From contig CAAEEI010000085.1 of NCBI GenBank assembly GCA_900754855.1, positions 1 to 7,575 of the forward strand: DNA of 7,575 nt. The letters run 5' to 3'. A program made the position numbers and the translations under genes. This stretch comes from Lachnospiraceae bacterium. GTDB lineage: Bacteria; Bacillota; Clostridia; Lachnospirales; Lachnospiraceae. Shown piece after piece: positions 1-5,043 of the stretch. The first letter of the stretch is position 1. Each line of letters starts with the position of its first letter. The notes beneath the pieces were generated by a model that saw only the letters and a list, made by a program, of their open reading frames with translations, was not told where the DNA came from and made no database searches.

Positions 1-110
1 AGCAGACCCATAAGGGTGCGGCTGATAAATTGTATGAGAGATTATCCGCATTTTTTGGTATATTGGAACGCAATAAATATATTGTTTTTAAAGACGAACA
101 AAAAAGGTAA
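1..110 (+). CDS. C-terminal tail of an unidentified upstream gene (partial)
   Basis: A reading frame starting at base 3 is open from the window edge to a TAA at 108-110, giving 35 residues. The tail is amphipathic, with a likely helix (LYERLSAFFGILERN) followed by KYIVFKDEQKR. The stop lies 5 nt before the ATG of the next gene, and that gene's ribosome binding site overlaps the tail, which is typical operon packing. A 35-codon open stretch can arise by chance, so the call rests mainly on composition and spacing. The family cannot be recognised from this fragment. A terminator-like hairpin and a promoter-like pair fall inside it and would make more sense if it were not coding. Confidence 0.55.
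   Translation, partial: QTHKGAADKLYERLSAFFGILERNKYIVFKDEQKR
55..83 (+). promoter_or_regulatory. Possible sigma-A promoter for the 116-1965 unit
   Basis: TTGGTA (55-60) and TATATT (78-83) are separated by 17 nt, and the predicted start of transcription would be near 90, about 26 nt before the ATG at 116. The match is reasonable but not strong. It lies inside what appears to be the end of the upstream gene, so it may be an internal promoter or a chance match in AT-rich sequence. Confidence 0.28.
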
Positions 111-115
111 AAAAG

Positions 116-457
116 ATGAAAACAAGTACGATCATTTTAGGAATCATTTTCTTTGCTCTGGCAACGATGATCATCTATGGATGGGGGATAATCAGACAGA
201 GCAGGCAGACGGGGAATCTCATGGGGCTTTTGTTCAGCAAAGGACAGAGCAGGGTGAGGAAATACCTGAAGAAAAACGGGGCGGTGACCATAGGGCAGGT
301 GGAAAAACTCTGCGAGGGTCTTCAGGCAAAAGAGCCGTTTTCCGCCAATAAAGCAGTAGTGAAGGATACAAAGGATTTTGCACGACAGCTTCTCGCTTAC
401 ATGGAAAAGACTGGACAAGTGGAGAAGAAAGGTGCAGAATATATTATGATAAAATGA
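116..457 (+). CDS. Membrane-anchored protein with winged-helix-like cytoplasmic domain, unknown function
   Basis: I do not recognise a named family. The 113-aa product has one hydrophobic segment at about residues 5-26, followed by Arg27 and Arg30, so the N-terminus is probably outside and the rest in the cytoplasm. Residues 44-113 read as a small alpha/beta domain: a basic helix (RVRKYLKK), a short strand and helix around VTIGQVEKLCEG (57-68), a helix at about 84-98 and a terminal hairpin (QVEKKGAEYIMI). This order resembles a winged-helix fold, by inspection only. The start is supported by AAAAAGG (101-107) 8 nt upstream. Its TGA (455-457) lies 56 nt before the pepD start, so the two are probably co-transcribed. 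Whether it binds nucleic acid or a protein partner at the membrane cannot be told. Confidence 0.75.
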   Translation: MKTSTIILGIIFFALATMIIYGWGIIRQSRQTGNLMGLLFSKGQSRVRKYLKKNGAVTIGQVEKLCEGLQAKEPFSANKAVVKDTKDFARQLLAYMEKTGQVEKKGAEYIMIK

Positions 458-501
458 TTACCGCAAATTGTTTTGGACAATATAGAGGTAAAACAGAAAT
501 T

Positions 502-508
502 AAGGAGG
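502..508 (+). promoter_or_regulatory. Ribosome binding site fixing the pepD start at 514
   Basis: AAGGAGG lies 5 nt upstream of the ATG at 514. An in-frame ATG at 454 overlaps the preceding stop (ATGA), but no comparable site precedes it, and the extra 20 residues do not resemble the start of PepD proteins. Translation therefore most likely begins at 514. Confidence 0.85.
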
Positions 509-513
509 ACGCT

Positions 514-1965
514 ATGGGAGTATTATCATCATTGGAACCAAAAAAGGTTTTTCAGTATTTTGAGGAGATTTGTTCCATTCCCCATGGTTCAAAAAATGTA
601 AAACAGATCAGTGATCATCTGGTAAAATTTGCACAGGACCGGGGATTAAAATACAGACAGGATGACATGTATAATGTGATTATCTGGAAAGATGGTTCTG
701 CCGGATATGAAAATTCCGCGCCGGTTATCCTTCAGGGACACGTGGATATGGTTGCGGTAAAAACAGCGGATTGTAAGAAAGATATGGAAAAAGAAGGTCT
801 TGATCTGGAAATTAACGGAGATCTGATTTCCGCCAGAGGGACGTCCTTAGGTGGAGACGATGGGATTGCCGTTGCCTATGCCATGGCTATTCTGGACGAT
901 GAGACGATGGCGCATCCGCCAATTGAAGCGATTTTCACGGTAGATGAAGAAATCGGTATGCTCGGTGCGGCAGGCATTGATGTATCTGACCTGAAAGGTC
1001 ATCTTTTCTTAAATATGGATTCAGAAGATGAAGGGATTTTTACTGTAAGCTGTGCGGGAGGAGCAACGGTGATCAGCCGTTTGCCGTACACAACAGAGCA
1101 GGCCAGACTTGCCCGTCTCGATGTGGAAATCAATCATTTCCGCGGGGGACATTCCGGTGTGGAAATTGATAAAGGAAGAGCCAATGCTAATGTGGTTATG
1201 GGCAGAATCCTTCATGGGGCAAAGGCAGTGGATGAAGAGATTCGTCTGATTTCCATTCAGGGTGGAGAAAAAGATAATGCCATTGCCTTAGCTTGTCAGG
1301 CGTCCATCGGTGTAGCTGCGGATAAAGCGGAAGCGGTGAAAGCCAGAGTGCTGGAGATTTTTGAAACCGTGGCGGCAGAGTATAAATCCACAGACCCGGA
1401 TGCGGAAATCACCGTCAATCTTCTTCCGGAAGAAGAAGTGGCAGCATGTACGGTGGCAGACACCGATCGGGTACTGCAGGCGCTGCTGCACATGCCAAGC
1501 GGCATCCAGAGAATGAATCCGGAAATCGACGGTATGGTGCAGACTTCCCTCAATCTGGGTATTCTTCGAACCACAGAAGAAAATGTGGAACTGTCTTATG
1601 CAGTGAGAAGTTCCAGTGAAAGTGAAAAAGCTTTCCTGGTAGAAAGAATTGAGGCGCTTACCGGACTCCTGGGAGGAACGATGGAGCTGTTCGGAGATTA
1701 TCCGGGATGGGAATACCGTCCGGATTCCAGACTTCGCGATGTGCTCGTAGACACTTACCGGGAGTTATATGGAAAAGAACCGGTAGTAGAAGGAATCCAT
1801 GCAGGACTGGAATGCGGTATCTTCTCTTCCAAACTGGATGATCTGGACGCCGTATCCCTCGGACCGCAGATGGAAGGAATCCACACGGTGAACGAAGTGT
1901 TGAGCATTTCTTCTGTACAGCGTACATGGGAACTGGTCGTTAAAGCGCTGGCAGCATTAAAATAA
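514..1965 (+). CDS. pepD: Aminoacyl-histidine dipeptidase PepD (beta-Ala-His dipeptidase, peptidase family M20C)
   Basis: Cytoplasmic di-metal (usually zinc) dipeptidase that cleaves Xaa-His and other dipeptides for amino-acid recycling. The 483-aa length matches the family (about 485). All expected residues are visible: His76 and Asp78 in GHVDM, the bridging Asp115 in GGDDG, catalytic Glu145 and metal-binding Glu146 in DEEIG, Asp169 in NMDSEDEG, and the final metal ligand His457 in GIHTVNE. His213 in GGHSG sits in the lid (dimerisation) domain, where M20 enzymes use a histidine to contact substrate across the dimer. HAGLECG (429-435) is also characteristic. Residue roles follow from the M20 family; the exact numbering match is by eye. 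The gene follows the 113-aa membrane protein and ends before a strong terminator. No separate promoter is evident. Nothing suggests loss of activity. Confidence 0.95.
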   Translation: MGVLSSLEPKKVFQYFEEICSIPHGSKNVKQISDHLVKFAQDRGLKYRQDDMYNVIIWKDGSAGYENSAPVILQGHVDMVAVKTADCKKDMEKEGLDLEINGDLISARGTSLGGDDGIAVAYAMAILDDETMAHPPIEAIFTVDEEIGMLGAAGIDVSDLKGHLFLNMDSEDEGIFTVSCAGGATVISRLPYTTEQARLARLDVEINHFRGGHSGVEIDKGRANANVVMGRILHGAKAVDEEIRLISIQGGEKDNAIALACQASIGVAADKAEAVKARVLEIFETVAAEYKSTDPDAEITVNLLPEEEVAACTVADTDRVLQALLHMPSGIQRMNPEIDGMVQTSLNLGILRTTEENVELSYAVRSSSESEKAFLVERIEALTGLLGGTMELFGDYPGWEYRPDSRLRDVLVDTYRELYGKEPVVEGIHAGLECGIFSSKLDDLDAVSLGPQMEGIHTVNEVLSISSVQRTWELVVKALAALK

Positions 1966-1981
1966 TACCGGGATAATCGTT

Positions 1982-2006
1982 TTCCATGGCTTGAATAACC
2001 ATGGAA
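1982..2006. repeat. Small hairpin built from two CCATGG copies
   Basis: TTCCATGG (1982-1989) and CCATGGAA (1999-2006) form an 8-bp stem with a 9-nt loop, 16 nt after the pepD stop. There is no T-run behind it, so it is not a terminator alone. It could protect the 3' end of the transcript or be chance, since CCATGG is itself a palindrome. Confidence 0.45.
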
Positions 2007-2033
2007 GCGGGAGAAACAGAGAGCTTATCCCCG

Positions 2034-2096
2034 AAAAAATAACGGCACTTTTCGTCATTGTTGGTTAGATGACGGAAAGTGCCGTTACTATTTTTT
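2034..2096. terminator. Strong bidirectional rho-independent terminator
   Basis: The arms 2040-2058 and 2069-2087 pair over 19 bp with a single G-U pair and a 10-nt loop. Downstream on the + strand is a run of six T (2091-2096), and six A (2034-2039) lie on the other side, which read as a T-run on the minus strand. It therefore suits both converging transcripts: pepD from the left and the 89-aa gene from the right. Confidence 0.92.
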
Positions 2097-2118
2097 GTAA
2101 AATGAATATTCTATAAAG

Positions 2119-2144
2119 TGAAGAGATTAAATGAAGAGATTAAA
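2119..2144. repeat. Perfect 13-bp tandem duplication
   Basis: TGAAGAGATTAAA occurs twice in direct succession (2119-2131 and 2132-2144) with no mismatch. It lies in the 3' untranslated stretch between the stop of the minus-strand gene and its terminator. Replication slippage is the simplest explanation. Confidence 0.9.
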
Positions 2145-2170
2145 AATGACTTCTTCTGCTCGTATAAAAC

Positions 2171-2440
2171 TTAATAGTCCTCTTCAATGACCTGAAAATC
2201 CAGATAGTCAAACTCGATTTCCTCAATAAAATTATCCTGATAGAATCTTGTCCGGCTGTGTTTGATAAATTCCTGCTTATTTTTGTCCAGCCATAGCGGT
2301 TTTTCCAGATCAAAGAAATAACAGGCCTGTTCCAGGCAGTCATATACTTTGGCGGTTCTCGACAGATTCATATCGTAGTTTTCGATAACAGTATCCTGAA
2401 TCAGATGATTTTTCTGAAATAATTTACACCAGATACGCAT
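2171..2440 (-). CDS. Conserved-looking 89-aa acidic protein of unknown function
   Basis: A small soluble protein with no signal peptide or membrane segment. It begins MRIWCKLFQKNHLIQDTVIE, has a central helix-like segment with two cysteines (KVYDCLEQACYFFDL, about 31-45), a PLWLDKNKQEFIKHSRTRF segment (48-66), and a very acidic end in which residues 71-89 hold eight Asp/Glu. I associate this architecture with small hypothetical proteins common in Lachnospiraceae, but know of no function. The start at 2440 is chosen over an in-frame ATG at 2485 because GAAAGGAG lies 9 nt upstream and the extra 15 residues look unlike a protein start. It has its own promoter (2500-2528) and shares the terminator at 2034-2096. 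It is divergent from cysK, which may only reflect position. Confidence 0.82.
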   Translation of the reverse strand: MRIWCKLFQKNHLIQDTVIENYDMNLSRTAKVYDCLEQACYFFDLEKPLWLDKNKQEFIKHSRTRFYQDNFIEEIEFDYLDFQVIEEDY

Positions 2441-2449
2441 AAAATGATG

Positions 2450-2457
2450 CTCCTTTC
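2450..2457 (-). promoter_or_regulatory. Ribosome binding site selecting the start at 2440
   Basis: On the minus strand GAAAGGAG ends 9 nt before the ATG at 2440-2438. It lies inside the longer version of the reading frame, so it argues for the 89-aa product rather than 104 aa. Confidence 0.8.
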
Positions 2458-2499
2458 CGTGGAATCGCCCATTTTCCTTCAGCAAAACGGATAAGCAAT

Positions 2500-2528
2500 A
2501 TTATATCGAAAATACGAAGGAATTACAA
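2500..2528 (-). promoter_or_regulatory. Sigma-A promoter of the 89-aa gene
   Basis: Read on the minus strand, TTGTAA (2528-2523) and a perfect TATAAT (2505-2500) are separated by 17 nt. Transcription would start near 2493, giving a leader of about 50 nt. A transcript starting there would begin downstream of the ATG at 2485 by only a few bases of leader, which again fits the start at 2440. Confidence 0.75.
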
Positions 2529-2580
2529 CGGGAAAGATATTTTCTCATAAAAACAGAATGTGCTGAAGATAATTAAAAAT

Positions 2581-2602
2581 CAGATAAAAATTTATCAATC
2601 TG
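2581..2602. repeat. Nested inverted repeats upstream of the cysK promoter
   Basis: GATAAA (2583-2588) and TTTATC (2591-2596) are inverted around a 2-nt centre, and CAGAT (2581-2585) and ATCTG (2598-2602) form an overlapping wider pair. The element ends 13 nt before the cysK -35 box and about 50 bp behind the divergent promoter. It could be a binding site for a regulator of either gene; AT-rich sequence also yields such repeats by chance. Confidence 0.4.
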
Positions 2603-2615
2603 TTCCATAAAAAGA

Positions 2616-2645
2616 TTGTCTAATACTTTAACGTTGTGTTATAAT
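2616..2645 (+). promoter_or_regulatory. Sigma-A promoter of cysK
   Basis: TTGTCT (2616-2621) and a perfect TATAAT (2640-2645) are separated by 18 nt. Transcription would begin near 2652, leaving a leader of about 30 nt. That is too short for a T-box or riboswitch, so any sulfur-dependent control would act at the DNA level. Confidence 0.8.
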
Positions 2646-2660
2646 AAAGTCTATCTGCAG

Positions 2661-2677
2661 AAAGGAGATACGTGGAG
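2661..2677 (+). promoter_or_regulatory. Two tandem Shine-Dalgarno-like sites before cysK
   Basis: AAAGGAGAT (2661-2669) is the better match but lies 15 nt from the ATG at 2683, which is long. A second, shorter GGAG (2674-2677) is 5 nt from the ATG. No in-frame alternative start lies between them, so 2683 stands. Confidence 0.6.
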
Positions 2678-2682
2678 AAGCC

Positions 2683-3585
2683 ATGGTAATTAAAAATGTT
2701 TTAGATATGATTGGAAATACGCCGATGGTCGACCTGAGTGCAACGACAGGTTGTCAGATCTTTGCGAAAGCTGAATTTCTGAATTTGGGTGGAAGCATCA
2801 AAGACCGTGTGGCTAAAAATATGATTGAGGCGGCGGAAAAAGAAGGAAAGCTGAAAAAGGGCATGACCATTGTGGAGCCGACCTCTGGAAATACGGGGAT
2901 TGGTCTGGCGCTCTGTGGCGTACGTATGGGATATAAAGTCATCATCGTTATGCCGGAAAATATGAGTGAAGAACGGAAAAAAATCATCCGGGCGCTGGGG
3001 GCAGAGCTTGTGCTTACTCCGGCAAAGCTGAGTCTGGACGGCAGCGTGGCGGAGGCAGAACGCATATCTTCGCAGTCGGATGAATATTTTATGCCGCAGC
3101 AGTTTGAAAACATGCATAACCCGGAGATTCATTATCTTACGACAGCGCCGGAAATCTATGAGCAGTTAAATGAAAAAGTAGATATTTTTGTTTCCGGTCT
3201 GGGCAGCGGCGGAACTTTACAGGGAATCAGCCAGTATTTAAAAGAAAAAAATCCTGAACTGATCGTTTGTGCAGTGGAACCGAAAAATGTATCGGCCCTT
3301 CTGGGCGATGAACCGGGTCTGCATCAGATTCAGGGAATCGGCGACGGCTTTATACCGGCGGTACTGGATACCGGTCTGATCGATGAAATCGTAACCGTGA
3401 CCGATGAAGATGCCATGGACACCACAAGAGAACTGGCTAAAGTGCAGGGACTTCTTTGTGGAACTTCATCAGGAGCCAATGTCTGGGCATGCCGGAAGAT
3501 GGCGGAAAAATACGGCAAAGATAAAGTAATCGCCACAGTATTGCCGGATCGTATGGAAAGATATTTCAGTACGGGCTTACTGTAA
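2683..3585 (+). CDS. cysK: Cysteine synthase CysK (O-acetylserine sulfhydrylase)
   Basis: PLP enzyme that replaces the acetyl group of O-acetyl-L-serine with sulfide to make L-cysteine. The 300-aa length is close to the family's usual 305-310. The PLP Schiff-base lysine is Lys40 in GGSIKDR. The substrate-binding loop is TSGNTG (67-72), the PLP phosphate-binding loop is GSGGT (174-178), and the serine contacting the pyridine nitrogen lies in GTSSGA (260-265). The C-terminus carries LPDRMERYFST, typical of the clade. There is no regulatory CBS domain, so this is not a cystathionine beta-synthase. It has its own promoter and no clear terminator behind it, so some transcripts may run into serC. 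CysM-type variants using other donors cannot be fully excluded by eye. Confidence 0.93.
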   Translation: MVIKNVLDMIGNTPMVDLSATTGCQIFAKAEFLNLGGSIKDRVAKNMIEAAEKEGKLKKGMTIVEPTSGNTGIGLALCGVRMGYKVIIVMPENMSEERKKIIRALGAELVLTPAKLSLDGSVAEAERISSQSDEYFMPQQFENMHNPEIHYLTTAPEIYEQLNEKVDIFVSGLGSGGTLQGISQYLKEKNPELIVCAVEPKNVSALLGDEPGLHQIQGIGDGFIPAVLDTGLIDEIVTVTDEDAMDTTRELAKVQGLLCGTSSGANVWACRKMAEKYGKDKVIATVLPDRMERYFSTGLL

Positions 3586-3623
3586 AATTGTGGCGTTTAG
3601 TTACGCAGAATGAAAGAAAACCG

Positions 3624-3652
3624 TTGCCAATATGCAAATAGAGGTATATAAT
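3624..3652 (+). promoter_or_regulatory. Sigma-A promoter of serC
   Basis: TTGCCA (3624-3629) and TATAAT (3647-3652) are separated by exactly 17 nt. Transcription would start near 3659, about 37 nt before the ATG. The strength of this site between cysK and serC suggests serC is mainly transcribed on its own. Confidence 0.83.
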
Positions 3653-3695
3653 AAGGACGAATTAACAACAGTACAATGAATCAGGAGGATATATC

Positions 3696-4778
3696 ATGGG
3701 AAGAGTATATAACTTTTCAGCAGGACCGGCTGTATTACCGGAAGAAGTACTGCAGGAAGCAGCAGCAGAGATGATGGATTATAAGGGCAGCGGAATGTCT
3801 GTGATGGAGATGAGCCATCGTTCCAAAGTATTTGATACGATCATCAAAGAAGCAGAGCAGGATTTAAGAGATCTGATGAACATTCCGGATAATTATAAAG
3901 TTCTGTTTTTGCAGGGTGGAGCCTCCCAGCAGTTCTCAGCCATTCCTATGAACCTCATGAAAAATGGTGTGGCCGATTATATTATTACCGGACAGTGGGC
4001 GAAAAAAGCGTATCAGGAAGCAGCGAAATATGGAAAGGCAGTAAAAATTGCTTCTTCTGAAGATAAGACATTTTCTTATATTCCAGACTGTTCTGATCTG
4101 CCGATTGATGACGACGCCGATTACGTATATATCTGTGAGAATAATACAATTTATGGAACAAAATTTAAAGAATTGCCAAATACAAAAGGAAAAACACTGG
4201 TGGCAGACGTTTCCTCCTGTTTCCTTTCCGAACCGCATGATGTGGAAAAATATGGCCTGATCTATGGCGGTGTACAGAAAAATATCGGACCGGCCGGTGT
4301 GGTTATTGCCATTATCCGTGAAGATCTTATCCGCGATGATGTTATGGAAGGCACACCAACCATGCTGAAATATAAAACGCAGGCAGATAAGGATTCTTTA
4401 TACAATACACCTCCATGTTATGGAATTTATATTTGCGGTAAAGTATTCAAATGGTTGAAAAAACAGGGTGGTCTCGCCGCAATGAAAGAATATAACGAAA
4501 AGAAAGCGAAGATTCTCTATGACTTCTTAGACCAGAGTAAGATGTTTAAAGGAACCGTGGAGAAAAAAGACCGCTCCCTGATGAACGTTCCGTTTGTAAC
4601 CGGAGATAAAGATCTTGATGCAAAATTTGTGGCCGAAGCAACGAAAGCCGGACTGGTGAACCTGAAAGGACATAGAACCGTAGGTGGAATGCGCGCATCC
4701 ATTTATAACGCTATGCCAATCGAAGGCGTACAGAAACTGGTAGAGTTCATGACAAAATTTGAACAGGAAAATGCCTGA
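3696..4778 (+). CDS. serC: Phosphoserine aminotransferase SerC
   Basis: Class V PLP aminotransferase converting 3-phosphohydroxypyruvate and glutamate to O-phosphoserine and 2-oxoglutarate, the second step of serine synthesis; SerC can also act in pyridoxal phosphate synthesis in some bacteria. Its 360 aa match the family length. The PLP lysine is Lys195 in GVQKNIGPAG. Other landmarks are the start NFSAGPAVLP (6-15), substrate-contact Arg42 in SHRSK, the GGAS cofactor loop (74-77), Trp101 that stacks on PLP, Thr151, Asp171 and the C-terminal GHRTVGGMRASIYNA segment. AGGAGG (3683-3688) lies 7 nt before the ATG. In many Clostridia serA lies directly downstream; here a terminator and an unrelated gene follow, so serA must lie elsewhere. 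The neighbour cysK uses a serine-derived substrate. Confidence 0.96.
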   Translation: MGRVYNFSAGPAVLPEEVLQEAAAEMMDYKGSGMSVMEMSHRSKVFDTIIKEAEQDLRDLMNIPDNYKVLFLQGGASQQFSAIPMNLMKNGVADYIITGQWAKKAYQEAAKYGKAVKIASSEDKTFSYIPDCSDLPIDDDADYVYICENNTIYGTKFKELPNTKGKTLVADVSSCFLSEPHDVEKYGLIYGGVQKNIGPAGVVIAIIREDLIRDDVMEGTPTMLKYKTQADKDSLYNTPPCYGIYICGKVFKWLKKQGGLAAMKEYNEKKAKILYDFLDQSKMFKGTVEKKDRSLMNVPFVTGDKDLDAKFVAEATKAGLVNLKGHRTVGGMRASIYNAMPIEGVQKLVEFMTKFEQENA

Positions 4779-4836
4779 AAAATTTATCTGCAAATCGCAT
4801 TGTGCCTGAACAGTTAAGATAAAAAGCCTGAAAAAG

Positions 4837-4890
4837 AAAAGCAATGTTCTATGGAAAAAAATATCCGGAACATTGCTTTTTTTGTATTTT
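4837..4890 (+). terminator. Rho-independent terminator after serC
   Basis: GCAATGTTC (4841-4849) pairs with GAACATTGC (4868-4876), extended by AAAA/TTTT on the outside. The loop is 18 nt and may hold a short GGA/TCC inner pair. Seven T (4877-4883) and then a further T-rich stretch follow. It lies 58 nt past the serC stop and separates serC from the secreted-protein gene. Confidence 0.9.
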
Positions 4891-4946
4891 TTGTAATGAA
4901 TTATAATCAAAAAATAAACAGCGCAAAACATTACACTTCAATTTGA

Positions 4947-4974
4947 TTTACACGACAATTCCGCATGCTATAAT
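4947..4974 (+). promoter_or_regulatory. Promoter of the secreted LRR protein gene, extended -10
   Basis: TTTACA (4947-4952), 16 nt, then TATAAT (4969-4974), which is preceded by TGC and so carries the TGn extension that strengthens a -10 box. TTGATT (4943-4948) is a second possible -35 box but would need a 20-nt spacer. The leader to the ATG at 5044 would be about 63 nt. Confidence 0.72.
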
Positions 4975-5030
4975 CAAAATACAGAGAAATTTTTCACAGA
5001 AGAAAAAGTACGATTGTCATTAGCGTATGG

Positions 5031-5036
5031 AGGAGG
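5031..5036 (+). promoter_or_regulatory. Ribosome binding site selecting the start at 5044
   Basis: AGGAGG ends 7 nt before the ATG at 5044 but only 1 nt before the in-frame ATG at 5038, and it lies downstream of the in-frame TTG at 5014. The ATG at 5044 is therefore the best start, and it gives a clean signal peptide (MKMTKKKR, then a hydrophobic core). Confidence 0.8.
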
Positions 5037-5043
5037 TATGGAT

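Noticed and set aside
17..56. Terminator-like hairpin (TGCGG/CCGCA with six T behind it)
   Set aside because: The stem has only 5 bp before a 3-nt bulge, and it lies inside a reading frame that appears to be the end of the upstream gene and runs to 110.
16..351. 111-codon + strand open frame starting MRLINCMRDYPHF
   Set aside because: It overlaps the 116-457 gene in another frame, lacks a ribosome binding site, and its translation past residue 40 is low-complexity, charged and unlike a folded protein.
454..513. 20-residue N-terminal extension of PepD from the ATG at 454
   Set aside because: AAGGAGG at 502-508 is correctly placed for 514, and the family usually starts at the ...LSSLEPKKVFQYF segment.
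2441..2485. Longer start at 2485 for the minus-strand 89-aa gene
   Set aside because: The ribosome binding site at 2450-2457 is inside this extension and the likely transcript start is only a few bases upstream of 2485.
2646..2682. Cysteine T-box or riboswitch ahead of cysK
   Set aside because: The predicted leader is about 30 nt, far too short for such an element.
2701..3132. Antisense open frames (143 and 119 codons) under cysK
   Set aside because: They are opposite a strongly supported enzyme, lack ribosome binding sites, and have shadow-type composition (Phe/Arg/His-rich or Ser-rich).
5014..5043. Earlier starts (TTG 5014, ATG 5038) for the LRR protein
   Set aside because: The AGGAGG at 5031-5036 lies downstream of the first and only 1 nt from the second; 5044 has 7-nt spacing and a standard signal peptide start.
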